Source of the DNA: Streptomyces erythrochromogenes
GTDB taxonomy: Bacteria; Actinomycetota; Actinomycetes; Streptomycetales; Streptomycetaceae
Length of the DNA: 64,000 nucleotides
Direction: 5' to 3'
Assembly: GCF_036170895.1 (NCBI RefSeq)
Contig: NZ_CP108036.1
Location: 6,483,501-6,547,500 of the forward strand
Under the pieces are notes generated by a model, which was not told the origin of the DNA, ran no database searches, and saw nothing but the letters and a program-made list of their open reading frames with translations. Made by a program: the position numbers and the translations under genes. Within the stretch, counting starts at the first letter, position 1, and every line of letters starts with the position of its first letter. Positions 1 through 8,589 of this stretch are shown here, in pieces.

Positions 1-1
1 A

Positions 2-2824
2 CCCGCCGAGCGGTACGCCGCTGCCCGGATCCGCGCCGCCGAAGAGGCCTCCGCCCTGGCCCCCTTCCGCGAGATGTACGACTTCGACCTGGATCCGTAC
101 CAGGTGGAGGCCTGCAAGGCGCTGGAGGCCGGCAAGGGCGTCCTCGTCGCCGCCCCGACCGGCTCGGGCAAGACCATTGTCGGCGAGTTCGCCGTGCACC
201 TGGCCCTCGCGCAGGGCCGCAAGTGCTTCTACACGACGCCGATCAAGGCGCTCTCGAACCAGAAGTACGCCGACCTCGTCAAGCGCTACGGCGCCGACAA
301 GGTGGGCCTGCTGACGGGCGACAACAGCGTCAACTCCGAGGCGCCGGTGGTCGTGATGACCACCGAGGTGCTCCGCAACATGCTCTATGCGGGCTCCCAG
401 TCGCTGCGCGGCCTCGGCTACGTCGTGATGGACGAGGTCCACTACCTCTCCGACCGGTTCCGCGGGGCCGTCTGGGAGGAAGTGATCATCCACCTCCCCG
501 AATCGGTGACCCTGGTGTCCCTGTCGGCCACCGTGTCCAACGCCGAGGAGTTCGGCGACTGGCTGGACACCGTGCGCGGGGACACCGAGGTGATCGTCTC
601 CGAGGAGCGGCCCGTCCCGCTGTGGCAGCACGTCATGGCCGGCCGCCGGATCTACGACCTCTTCGAGGAGGAGTCCGACCACGGCGGCCGCGGCTCCGCG
701 CGCCGGGAGGTCAACCCGGACCTGCTGCGCATGGCGCGCGAGGAGAACAGCCGCACCTACAACCCGAAGGACCGGCGGCGCGGCAAGATGGTCCGCGAGG
801 CCGACCGCGAGCGCGAGCGGCGCTCCCGCGGCCGGATCTGGACCCCGTCCCGCCCCGAGGTCATCGCCCGCCTCGACAACGACGGGCTGCTGCCCGCCAT
901 CAACTTCATCTTCAGCCGGGCCGGTTGCGAGGCCGCCGTCCAGCAGTGCCTGTACGCGGGCCTGCGCCTCAACGACGAATCCGCCCGGCTCAGGGTCCGC
1001 GAGATCGTGGAGGCGCGCACCTCCGCCATCCCCACCGAGGACCTGCACGTCCTGGGCTACTACGAGTGGCTCGAAGGCCTGGAGCGGGGCATCGCCGCGC
1101 ACCACGCGGGCATGCTGCCGACCTTCAAGGAGGTCGTGGAGGAGCTCTTCGTCCGCGGCCTGGTGAAGGCCGTCTTCGCCACGGAGACCCTGGCGCTGGG
1201 CATCAACATGCCCGCGCGCACGGTGATCCTGGAGAAACTGGTCAAGTGGAACGGCGAGCAGCACGCCGACATCACCCCCGGCGAGTACACGCAGTTGACC
1301 GGCCGGGCCGGCCGGCGCGGCATCGACGTCGAGGGCCACGCGGTCGTGCTCTGGCAGCGGGGCATGGACCCGGCCGGACTCGCCGGGCTCGCGGGCACCC
1401 GTACGTATCCGCTGCGCTCCAGCTTCAAGCCGTCGTACAACATGGCCGTCAACCTGGTCAGCCAGTTCGGCCGGCACCGCTCGCGCGAGCTGCTGGAGAC
1501 CTCCTTCGCGCAGTTCCAGGCCGACCGCTCGGTCGTCGGGATCTCCCGGCAGGTGCAGCGCAACGAGGAGGGCCTGGAGGGCTACCGGGAGGGCATGACC
1601 TGCCACCTGGGGAACTTCGAGGAGTACGCGCAGCTGCGCCGCGACCTCAAGGACCGTGAGACGGAGCTGGCCAAGCAGGGCGCGGCCCAGCGGCGGGTGC
1701 AGGCGGCCAGCTCGCTGGAGAAGCTCAAGCCGGGCGACATCATCCACGTGCCGACGGGCAAGTTCGCCGGGCTCGCGCTGGTCCTCGACCCGGGCGTGCC
1801 GGCCGGACGGGTCCACGGGCACCGCGGGTACGAGTACGCCGAGGGCCCGCGCCCGCTGGTGCTCACCGCCGAGCGGCAGGTCAAGCGGCTCGCCGCGATC
1901 GACTTCCCCGTCCCGGTCGAGGCGTTGGACCGGATGCGGATCCCCAAGACCTTCAACGCGCGCTCGCCGCAGTCCCGTCGGGACCTCGCCTCCCAGCTGC
2001 GGAGCAAGGCCGGGCACATCACCCCGGAGCGGCGCTCCCGCGGCCGGGCGGCGGCCGCCGACGACCGCGAGATCGCCAGGCTGCGCACCGAGCTGCGGGC
2101 GCACCCCTGCCACGGCTGCGACGAGCGCGAGGACCACGCCCGCTGGGCGGAGCGCTACCACCGGCTCCAGCGGGACACCCAGCAGTTGGAGCGGCGGATC
2201 GAGGGCCGGACGAACACGATCGCCCGTACCTTCGACCGCATCCACGCGCTGCTGACCGAGCTGGACTACCTGCGCGAGGACGAGGTCACCGTGCACGGCA
2301 AGCGGCTCGCCCGGCTGTACGGGGAGCTCGACCTGCTGGCGTCCGAATGCCTGCGCGCCAGGATCTGGGAGGGCCTGAGCCCCGCGGAACTGGCCGCCTG
2401 CGTCTCGGCGTTGGTCTTCGAGGCGCGGCAGTCCGACGACGCGGTCGCGCCGAAGGTGCCCGGCGGCGCGGCGAAGGCGGCGCTCGGCGAGATGGTCCGC
2501 ATCTGGGGCCGGCTCGACGCGCTGGAGGAGGAGCACCGCATCAACCAGGCGGAGGGCGTGGGCCAGCGCGAGCCCGATCTCGGCTTCGCGTGGGCGGCGT
2601 ACCAGTGGGCCTCCGACAAGAGCCTGGACGAGGTGCTGCGCGAGGCGGAGATGCCGGCCGGCGACTTCGTGCGCTGGTGCAAGCAGGTCATCGACGTGCT
2701 CGGGCAGATCGCGGCGGCGGCCCCCTCGGCCGCCGGCGACAGCGGCAGCACGGTCGCGAAGAACGCCCGCAAGGCCGTGGACGCGCTCCTGCGGGGCGTA
2801 GTGGCCTACAGCTCCGTCGGCTAG
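2..2824 (+). CDS. helY: HelY/Ski2-like DEAD/DEAH-box helicase (5' partial)
   Basis: Superfamily 2 helicase of the Ski2/Mtr4 type, called HelY in actinobacteria; predicted ATP-dependent RNA/DNA unwinding in the cytoplasm. The frame is open to the window edge, and the residues before the first ATG (position 74) continue in the family's usual N-terminal sequence (PAERYAAARIRAAEE), so the true start lies upstream. Visible motifs in order: Walker A APTGSGKT (about nt 152-175), DEVH box (about 431-442), LSAT motif III, and helicase motif VI QLTGRAGRRG (about 1293-1322). The C-terminal third has a cysteine-bearing stretch (CHGCDERED), then a DSHCT-like domain ending at 2824. In Streptomyces and Mycobacterium the gene usually follows tat and paf genes, which would lie upstream of this window. 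Function of the actinobacterial protein is poorly defined; family assignment is secure. Confidence 0.95.
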   Translation, partial: PAERYAAARIRAAEEASALAPFREMYDFDLDPYQVEACKALEAGKGVLVAAPTGSGKTIVGEFAVHLALAQGRKCFYTTPIKALSNQKYADLVKRYGADKVGLLTGDNSVNSEAPVVVMTTEVLRNMLYAGSQSLRGLGYVVMDEVHYLSDRFRGAVWEEVIIHLPESVTLVSLSATVSNAEEFGDWLDTVRGDTEVIVSEERPVPLWQHVMAGRRIYDLFEEESDHGGRGSARREVNPDLLRMAREENSRTYNPKDRRRGKMVREADRERERRSRGRIWTPSRPEVIARLDNDGLLPAINFIFSRAGCEAAVQQCLYAGLRLNDESARLRVREIVEARTSAIPTEDLHVLGYYEWLEGLERGIAAHHAGMLPTFKEVVEELFVRGLVKAVFATETLALGINMPARTVILEKLVKWNGEQHADITPGEYTQLTGRAGRRGIDVEGHAVVLWQRGMDPAGLAGLAGTRTYPLRSSFKPSYNMAVNLVSQFGRHRSRELLETSFAQFQADRSVVGISRQVQRNEEGLEGYREGMTCHLGNFEEYAQLRRDLKDRETELAKQGAAQRRVQAASSLEKLKPGDIIHVPTGKFAGLALVLDPGVPAGRVHGHRGYEYAEGPRPLVLTAERQVKRLAAIDFPVPVEALDRMRIPKTFNARSPQSRRDLASQLRSKAGHITPERRSRGRAAAADDREIARLRTELRAHPCHGCDEREDHARWAERYHRLQRDTQQLERRIEGRTNTIARTFDRIHALLTELDYLREDEVTVHGKRLARLYGELDLLASECLRARIWEGLSPAELAACVSALVFEARQSDDAVAPKVPGGAAKAALGEMVRIWGRLDALEEEHRINQAEGVGQREPDLGFAWAAYQWASDKSLDEVLREAEMPAGDFVRWCKQVIDVLGQIAAAAPSAAGDSGSTVAKNARKAVDALLRGVVAYSSVG

Positions 2825-2991
2825 GGGGTTGCGGCGCTTCGTCCGAGGGCGGGGCTGGCCTGATCCGAGCTCTTGCCAGGATCGAACCGGCGTGCCGGGT
2901 GCGACGACCGGATGGGACGGCAGAGCGGCCGGCCGCCGCGCGGGCGGTCGCCGGTCGGGGACGAGCAGGGCATCGGCGGCCGGGACGCTTT

Positions 2992-3948
2992 TCAGGGGCC
3001 GGCTTCCCAGCCGGGGCGGTCGTGCCAGGCCTGGAGGGTGCGGGTGCTCTCGAAGCGGTGGGCGGCGCCGGTGACCGGGTCGGTGAACGCCAGCACCCGG
3101 GCCAGGAGTTGCAGGGGCCTGCGGTAGTCGTCCGGAGCCGGATCGGCGACCTCCGGGTACACCGGATCGCCCAGGATGGGCAGGCCCAGGCCGTTCATGT
3201 GCACGCGCAGCTGGTGGGTGCGGCCGGTGTGCGGGGTCAGCCGGTAGCGGCCCAGGCCGCCGCGTACGTCGACGAGCTCGATCAGGCTCTCGGCGTTGGG
3301 CGGGCCGGGGACCTCGGTCGCGGCGATCACCCCGCGGAGCTTCTCGATCCGGCTGCGGACGGTGCGCGGGAAGGTGAGCGCCGGATCGCGGGGCGCGAGG
3401 GCCTCGTACTCCTTGTGCACCTCCCGCCGCTGGAAGAGGAGCTGGTAGGCCCCGCGGTCCTCGGGCCGGACGCTGAACATCACCAGGCCGGCGGTGAGCC
3501 GGTCCAGGCGGTGCGCGGGGCTGAGCCCGGGCAGGTCGAGCTCCTCGCGCAGCCGGGCGAGGGCGGTCTCGGTGATGTGGCTGCCGCGCGGGGTGGTCGC
3601 CAGGAAGTGCGGCTTGTCCACGACCAGCAGGTGCTCGTCCCGGTGGACCACGCGGACCGTGAACGGCACCCGGGGTTCGGGTTCCATGTCGCGGTGGAAC
3701 CACAGGTGGGCGCCCGGCTCGTACGGGTCCCGCGCGTGCAGGACCCGGCCGCCCGGGCCGAGCACCCGGCCCGCGGCGAGCAGCCGCGCCATGGACTCCT
3801 CGCCGCGGGTGCCGGCGTAGCGGGCGGCGAGGTAGCTGCCGAGGTCCGGCCAGCTGCCCTCCGGGTCGGCCGGCAGCCGGAGCCGCACGGGATCGATGCC
3901 GGCCCGCTGGGGGAGGGGCGAGGGGGGTGCCTGGGCTCTGCGTCTCAT
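2992..3948 (-). CDS. RluA-family pseudouridine synthase
   Basis: Predicted RNA pseudouridine synthase of 318 residues, isomerising uridine in rRNA or tRNA; the exact target cannot be read from sequence. The signature HRLDRLTAG (residues 146-154) carries the catalytic aspartate D149. VVDKPHFLATTP (109-120) and GRTHQLRVHMNGLG (241-254) are the other conserved RluA blocks. The N-terminal 90 residues may be a degenerate S4-like segment. It converges with helY across 167 bp in which I see no gene, and starts 19 bp downstream of the stop of the next minus-strand gene. ATG start at 3948 is the first in frame with a plausible N-terminus. Confidence 0.92.
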   Translation of the reverse strand: MRRRAQAPPSPLPQRAGIDPVRLRLPADPEGSWPDLGSYLAARYAGTRGEESMARLLAAGRVLGPGGRVLHARDPYEPGAHLWFHRDMEPEPRVPFTVRVVHRDEHLLVVDKPHFLATTPRGSHITETALARLREELDLPGLSPAHRLDRLTAGLVMFSVRPEDRGAYQLLFQRREVHKEYEALAPRDPALTFPRTVRSRIEKLRGVIAATEVPGPPNAESLIELVDVRGGLGRYRLTPHTGRTHQLRVHMNGLGLPILGDPVYPEVADPAPDDYRRPLQLLARVLAFTDPVTGAAHRFESTRTLQAWHDRPGWEAGP

Positions 3949-3967
3949 CGGGGGACAGGCTATGCGG

Positions 3968-5506
3968 CTACTGCCGGGTGAAGGTGCCCAGGTGGTCGGC
4001 GTCGAGGTATTCGACGCGGAGCGTGCCGTCGGCGAAGGTCACCCCGGTGCGGCCGACGGCGTTCTCGCCGGTGGTCACGAAGCTGAAGGTGTCGCCGTCG
4101 TAGTGGGTCAGCGGGAAGCGCATCGGTTTCGGGCCGAGGGCGAGGGTGAGCGCGCCGTCGTCGTCGGCGGTCACGGTGGCCCTGCCGTAGTACGGGTTGT
4201 CGTAGGTGCCGGTGTACGCGGCGCTGTCGCGGGCCGGCTTCGCACCGGCGGGCGGGTGGGCGTAGTCGGTGTCGGACCGGCCCGCCTCGAACGTCTGCGT
4301 GTAGCTCGCGGCCACGAGCGGCATCCAGTCGGTGGTGGGCTTGCCGTACTGGGCGGTGTCGAAGAAGTTCAGGGCGACGGCGTCGGCCAGGCCGACCGGC
4401 GCGGCGTTGGTCAGGACGACGATGCCGAGCCGCTCCAGCGGGAGCATCGTGACGTTGGAGTTCGCGCCGAGCGCGAAGGCCCCGGAGTGGCTCAGGCGCA
4501 GCCGGCCCGCGTCGTCGTAGGAGACGTTCCAGCCGAGCCCGTAGAACTGCGGGGTGCCGCGGCCGGTCACGGCCTGGGACACGACCTCGGGCTGGTAGGT
4601 GCGGGCGAGGGCGTCGGCGGGGACGATCCGCTTCCCGTCGAGGCTGCCGGTGTCCAGGTGGAGCCGCAGCCAGCGGGACATGTCGCGGACGGTGGAACTG
4701 GCCCCGCCCGCCGGGGTCTGCGCGTCGGCGTCGCGGACGTAGCGGGGGCTCCAGGTGCCGTCCGGGTTGCGCACGTGGCCCCACGCCCGGTCCGGGGATT
4801 CGGCGTAGGCGGCGAACTCGGTGCTGGTGCGGGTCATCCCGGCGGGCTTGAAGAGCTTGTCCTCGCTGAGCTTCTGCCAGCTCACGCCGTGGTCGCGGGC
4901 CACGGCCTCGGCGGCGGCGGTGAGTCCGAAGTTGGTGTACGCGTAGCTCGCCCGGAAGGGGCTCAGCGGCTCTTCGCGCAGGTGGCCGAGGATGTACGCC
5001 CGGTCGTAGCCGAGGTCCTCCAGGAGGTCCCCGGCGTGGTCGGGGAGTCCGCTGCGGTGCGAGAACAGGTCGGCGGGTGTGACGTGCGAGGTGACCCAGG
5101 GGTCCTTGAGGGCGAAGCCGGGGAGCGTACCGGCGAGGGGCTCGTCCCAGGCGCCGGGATCGGCCAGTGCGTCGGCGATGACGGTGGAGGACACGGGCTT
5201 GGAGACGGAGGCCAGCTGGAAGACGGTGTCGGGGTCGACCTTGGCGCTCTCGCCGGTGCGGCGGAGGCCGAAGCCCTTGAGGTAGACCACCTCATCGTTG
5301 TGGACGACGGCCACCGCGACGCCGGGGACGCCGGTGCGGCGCATCATGTCCGTGACGGTGCCGTCGAGGCCGGCGACGGCCTTGTCGACGGCGGCGTCCG
5401 TGAGTTGGGCCCGGGGAGCCGGGGGCGGGCTCGGTGCCGCTGTGGCCGCCGAGGCGGTGAGGAGGGCCGCGGCCCCCGCAGCCCCGAGGGCGCGGAGCGT
5501 ACGCAT
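3968..5506 (-). CDS. Secreted serine hydrolase, beta-lactamase/class C PBP-like
   Basis: 512-residue serine hydrolase of the class C beta-lactamase/D-alanyl-D-alanine carboxypeptidase fold (Beta-lactamase, PF00144), probably exported. Residues 1-24 are a signal peptide ending ATAAP. Active-site motifs are intact: SVSK (S100-K103), YTN (190-192) and HSG (340-342). About 120 residues after the hydrolase domain form an extra C-terminal domain often seen in this family. The frame is open far upstream in the GC-rich spacer, but only the ATG at 5506 gives a signal peptide. No clear ribosome site precedes it and a CAATAT element lies directly upstream, so a leaderless message is possible. Substrate (peptidoglycan peptide, ester or other) is not determinable. 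Confidence 0.9.
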   Translation of the reverse strand: MRTLRALGAAGAAALLTASAATAAPSPPPAPRAQLTDAAVDKAVAGLDGTVTDMMRRTGVPGVAVAVVHNDEVVYLKGFGLRRTGESAKVDPDTVFQLASVSKPVSSTVIADALADPGAWDEPLAGTLPGFALKDPWVTSHVTPADLFSHRSGLPDHAGDLLEDLGYDRAYILGHLREEPLSPFRASYAYTNFGLTAAAEAVARDHGVSWQKLSEDKLFKPAGMTRTSTEFAAYAESPDRAWGHVRNPDGTWSPRYVRDADAQTPAGGASSTVRDMSRWLRLHLDTGSLDGKRIVPADALARTYQPEVVSQAVTGRGTPQFYGLGWNVSYDDAGRLRLSHSGAFALGANSNVTMLPLERLGIVVLTNAAPVGLADAVALNFFDTAQYGKPTTDWMPLVAASYTQTFEAGRSDTDYAHPPAGAKPARDSAAYTGTYDNPYYGRATVTADDDGALTLALGPKPMRFPLTHYDGDTFSFVTTGENAVGRTGVTFADGTLRVEYLDADHLGTFTRQ

Positions 5507-5943
5507 GGGGATATTGTCCCGCCGTACGCCCGTCGGCGCGCGCCGCGGGGGCCCGGACCCCGGCGGATGCGGGCCGGGATCGCCTGGGTGGTGCGGCGCC
5601 GCCCCGGGTCCGCGCGCCGCAAGCGCCGGCGGGGCCGAATGGCGCGCGCTGCCCCCACTGCAGCGCCCGTAACTCCATTGGCCACCGCTGGGAGGTACCC
5701 CTGGCGGGCCGGGGGAAGGCGGGGGCGCGTCGTCCCGGGCCCCGGGCCTGTGCGGCGGCGGGTCCGGGGGAGCCGGCGGGGGGTGGGGCTGGGGTGTGCG
5801 CGCTTCGGGCCGAGGGGCCCTTGGGGCCCGCGGGCCACCGGCTCCGCGGCCATGTGCCTGAAGGGCGGGCCCGCGCGGGCACGGGCCGGGGCCTGGTGGG
5901 GAACCGGGGGCGGACCCCGTGACTGCGGACCGCCCCGGACGGG
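5507..5943. other. 437-bp GC-rich spacer
   Basis: Lies between two minus-strand genes and has no convincing gene. It contains a likely terminator at 5907-5936, a diverged copy of a palindromic intergenic repeat around 5595-5639 (see 24146-24191), and one lower-GC stretch, 5641-5700. Read on the plus strand in frame 1, that stretch gives a zinc-ribbon-like peptide (ARCPHCSARNSIGHRWEVP), with no start codon or ribosome site that I can support. Confidence 0.6.
5907..5936 (-). terminator. Hairpin downstream of the SIP gene
   Basis: GGGGCGG (5907-5913) pairs with CCGCCCC (5930-5936) across a 16-base loop, just past the stop codon of the minus-strand siderophore-interacting protein gene. No U tract, as is common for Streptomyces terminators. 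Confidence 0.5.
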
Positions 5944-6783
5944 TCAGGCCGCGGCGCGGTGTTCCTGTTCCTGTTCGACCGTGGCGTTCCAGTCGCGCTT
6001 GATGGCGCGCCAGCCCTCGTCCGTCTCGCCCAGGCGCCAGTAGCCCGAGATCGACAGGCGTTCGCGGGCGATGCCGCGCTCCAGGCGGAGGTGGCGGCGC
6101 AGGTCCTTGACGAAGCCGGCCTCGCCGTGGACGAAGGCGTGGACGTCCGTGGAGGGGAACTCCATGGCCTGGACCGCCTCGACGATGGCCTCGCCGACCG
6201 GGCGGTCGCCGCGGTGGAGCCAGAGCGGGGTGATGCCGTCGGGGGTGGCGATCTTCAATTCGTCGGCGGGGCCGTCGATCTCCACGATGGCGTGGACCTT
6301 CGCGCCCAGCGGCATCCGCTCCATCGCCGCGGCGATCGCCGGCAGGGCGCTCTCGTCGCCGATCAGGAGGTGCCAGCCCGCCGCCGGGTCCGGGGCGTAG
6401 GCGCCGCCCGGTCCGAGGAACCGTACGAGTTCGCCCGGCTGGGCCCGGGCCGCCCAGGGGCCGGCCAGGCCCTCGTCGCCGTGGACGACGAAGTCGAGGG
6501 TCAGCTCCAGGTGCACCGGGTCCCAGTTCCGGACGGTGTAGGCGCGCTGGCGCGGCCACTGCGCCCGCGGAAAGTCGCCGCGGATGCGTTCCAGGTCCCA
6601 CGGGGCGGGGTAAGTGACACCCTCGGGAGCGAAGAGGAGTTTCACGTAATGGTCGGTGTACTCGCCCGCACCGAAGTCGGCCAGCCCCTCACCACCCAGC
6701 ACGAGCCGCACCATGTGCGGCGACAGCCGCTCGGTGCGCACGACAACGGCGGTGCCGACAGTGCGGCCGCGTCCTTCTGCCAC
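5944..6783 (-). CDS. Siderophore-interacting protein (NAD(P)H/FAD ferric reductase)
   Basis: 279-residue ViuB/YqjH-family flavoprotein (FAD_binding_9 plus SIP domain), predicted to reduce ferric siderophores in the cytoplasm and release iron. Visible motifs: RAYTVR (80-85, FAD contact), a GPGG turn, DESALPAI at the start of the nucleotide-binding lobe, and the C-terminal SISGYWRLGETDEGWR typical of the family. GTG start at 6783 with GGGAG just upstream. An iron-box-like palindrome lies 21-39 bp upstream, so DmdR1/IdeR control by ferrous iron is expected. No siderophore biosynthesis or transport gene is next to it. Confidence 0.93.
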   Translation of the reverse strand: MAEGRGRTVGTAVVVRTERLSPHMVRLVLGGEGLADFGAGEYTDHYVKLLFAPEGVTYPAPWDLERIRGDFPRAQWPRQRAYTVRNWDPVHLELTLDFVVHGDEGLAGPWAARAQPGELVRFLGPGGAYAPDPAAGWHLLIGDESALPAIAAAMERMPLGAKVHAIVEIDGPADELKIATPDGITPLWLHRGDRPVGEAIVEAVQAMEFPSTDVHAFVHGEAGFVKDLRRHLRLERGIARERLSISGYWRLGETDEGWRAIKRDWNATVEQEQEHRAAA

Positions 6784-6803
6784 GGTGACTCCCTGACTCC
6801 CAT

Positions 6804-6822
6804 GAAACTTAGCCTTACCTAA
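6804..6822 (-). promoter_or_regulatory. Iron box (DmdR1/IdeR-type operator)
   Basis: On the minus strand, TTAGGTAAGGCTAAG matches the IdeR/DmdR consensus TTAGGTTAGGCTAACCTAA at 14 of 19 positions by eye. It lies directly upstream of the siderophore-interacting protein gene. Confidence 0.75.
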
Positions 6823-6831
6823 GTTAGCACC

Positions 6832-7755
6832 TCAGGAGCGCAGCGCGCCGCTCAGACGGGACACAGCTCCGCCCAATCCCCACCGATGGGCTAGTGCGTC
6901 GACCAGCTCGGGCTGCGCCGGGACCGCCGGAAGGGCCGCGTCGAACTCCGGAAGTGGCACGTCAGAGGCCACTTGGACCACCTTCGGGGCCACCGCGAGG
7001 TACGGCCGGGACTCGTCCAGCCGCTTGCGCTGCGTGGGCGTCAACTTCGACTTCGGGTCGCCGACCGCCGCGATGATCCCGGCCAGGTCGCCGTAGGCGT
7101 CGAGCAGTTTCGCCGCCGTCTTCTCGCCGATGCCGGGAACGCCCGGCAGGCCGTCGCTCGGGTCGCCGCGCAGCAGGGCGAGGTCGGCATAACCGGGGCC
7201 GTCCACCCCGTACTTCTCCCGCAGCCACGCCTCGTCGGTCACCTGGAGGGTGCCCACGCCCTTGAGGGGGTACAGCACCCGCCGCTGCCGGGCGTCGTCC
7301 ACCAGCTGGTACAGGTCCCGGTCGCCGGTGACGATGTCGACCGGTCCCGTCGCGCGGGCGGTGAGCGTCCCGATCACGTCGTCCGCCTCGTACCCGGCGA
7401 CGCCGACCCGGGCGATGCCGAAGGCGTCCAGGGCCGCTTCGATGATCGGCACCTGCGGGGCGAGCGTGTCCGGGGTCTCCTCCACGTCGGGACCCGTCTC
7501 GGTCTCGACGGCGACCCGGTGGGCCTTGTACGAGGGGATCAGCTCCACCCGCCAGTGCGGCCGCCAGTCGGCGTCCATGCACGCCACCAGCTCGTCCGGC
7601 CGGTGGTCCTGGACGAGCCGGGCGATGAAGTCGAGGAGCCCGCGCACGGCGTTGACCGGGGTGCCGTCGGGAGCCTTCACGGAGTCCGGCACGCCGAAGT
7701 AGGCGCGGTAGTAGAGGGAGGCGGTGTCCAGGAGCATCAGGCGTCGTGTCGTCAC
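6832..7755 (-). CDS. 5'-3' exonuclease (Pol I N-terminal domain homologue)
   Basis: 307-residue stand-alone 5'-3' exonuclease/flap-endonuclease domain, without the DNA polymerase part. The acidic metal-binding residues are visible in LLDTASLYYR (near residue 9), CMDADWRPHWR, YEADDVIGTL and VTGDRDLYQLV. The helix-hairpin-helix DNA-binding signature is PGVPGIGEKTAAKLL. A longer open frame extends upstream, but the conserved N-terminus begins at VTTRRLMLLDTASL, so the GTG at 7755 is chosen. Likely a house-keeping enzyme of Okazaki-fragment or repair processing. It diverges from the XRE-cupin gene. Confidence 0.92.
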   Translation of the reverse strand: MTTRRLMLLDTASLYYRAYFGVPDSVKAPDGTPVNAVRGLLDFIARLVQDHRPDELVACMDADWRPHWRVELIPSYKAHRVAVETETGPDVEETPDTLAPQVPIIEAALDAFGIARVGVAGYEADDVIGTLTARATGPVDIVTGDRDLYQLVDDARQRRVLYPLKGVGTLQVTDEAWLREKYGVDGPGYADLALLRGDPSDGLPGVPGIGEKTAAKLLDAYGDLAGIIAAVGDPKSKLTPTQRKRLDESRPYLAVAPKVVQVASDVPLPEFDAALPAVPAQPELVDALAHRWGLGGAVSRLSGALRS

Positions 7756-7901
7756 GCAGACGATGATGCCGCAACGCGGTGCGCCGCCGTCCCGGCCGCC
7801 GGGACGCCCCGGCGTGCTCCCGTCCGCCCCCCGAGCACCACGCACGGTGAGCGGACGGGTACGGGAAGGTCGGTGCGGGCGAAACCGGAGCCGGTTGCTG
7901 C

Positions 7902-7914
7902 GTAAGGTGCTTAC
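7902..7914. promoter_or_regulatory. Palindrome upstream of the XRE-cupin gene
   Basis: GTAAG (7902-7906) and CTTAC (7910-7914) form a perfect inverted repeat around GTG. The site is in the divergent region between the exonuclease and XRE-cupin genes and is a candidate autoregulatory operator. Confidence 0.45.
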
Positions 7915-7956
7915 AGCACACCGATGTGCGACGGACATGGGGAGGGCAGCCCCGAC

Positions 7957-8589
7957 ATGAACGACAGGGACGGCACGGACGGCCTCAACGGCAAGCTGGA
8001 CGACAAGAGCAAGGACAAGGACGGCAAAGAGCCGCTGCGGGTGGGTGTGGCCGTGCGCAAGCGCCGCCGCGCGCTCCACCTCACGCTGGCCGCCGTGTCG
8101 GCGCGGAGCGGCCTGTCGGTGCCCTTCCTGAGTCAGATAGAGAACGAGCGGGCCCGGCCCAGCATGCGGTCCCTGGAGCGCGTCGCGGACGCCCTGGAGA
8201 CCACGGCCGTCGAGCTGCTCGCCGCCTCCGACACCGCGCGCACGGTGGACCTCGTGCGCGCCGGCGACGAGTCCGGGCTCACCCCGATCCCCGGCGTACG
8301 GCCCCTCGTGCGCGGACACCACCAGCTGCACGCCATGGAGTTCACCGGGGACCAGGACGCCGGGCGCGAGTACCAGCACCGCAACGACGAAGTGATGTAC
8401 GTGGTCGAGGGCGCCTGCCAGGTCGAGGCCGAGGGGCGGGCGTACCGGCTGGAGAGCGGGGACGCGCTGTTCCTGTCCGGGGGCGTGCGCCACCGCTGGC
8501 GGGCCGTCACCGAGGACACCCGGATCCTGGTGGTCGCGGTGGGGGACCACATCCACGCGACCTCCGAGCCCCCGTCACCCGGGCAGTGA
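7957..8589 (+). CDS. XRE-family regulator with C-terminal cupin
   Basis: 210-residue cytoplasmic transcription factor with an N-terminal XRE helix-turn-helix (VSARSGLSVPFLSQIENERARPS region, roughly residues 45-75) and a C-terminal cupin_2 sensor barrel (HRNDEVMYVVEGACQVEA, then LESGDALFLSGGVRHRW). The family resembles SutR/PuuR-type regulators that bind a small ligand in the cupin. The start at 7957 has GGGGAGGG 10 bases upstream; an ATG at 7924 would add 11 residues. Its stop overlaps the start of the next gene by four bases, so the two are probably translated together. Ligand unknown. Confidence 0.88.
   Translation: MNDRDGTDGLNGKLDDKSKDKDGKEPLRVGVAVRKRRRALHLTLAAVSARSGLSVPFLSQIENERARPSMRSLERVADALETTAVELLAASDTARTVDLVRAGDESGLTPIPGVRPLVRGHHQLHAMEFTGDQDAGREYQHRNDEVMYVVEGACQVEAEGRAYRLESGDALFLSGGVRHRWRAVTEDTRILVVAVGDHIHATSEPPSPGQ

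Noticed and set aside
2875..2891. Minus-strand GCCGGTTCGATCCTGGC, which looks like a tRNA T-arm
   Set aside because: No acceptor, D or anticodon arm can be placed upstream on the minus strand, so it is a coincidence.
3968..6601. Very long minus-strand open frame over the serine hydrolase and its spacer
   Set aside because: The conserved protein begins at 5506 with a signal peptide; upstream is low-complexity GC-rich translation.
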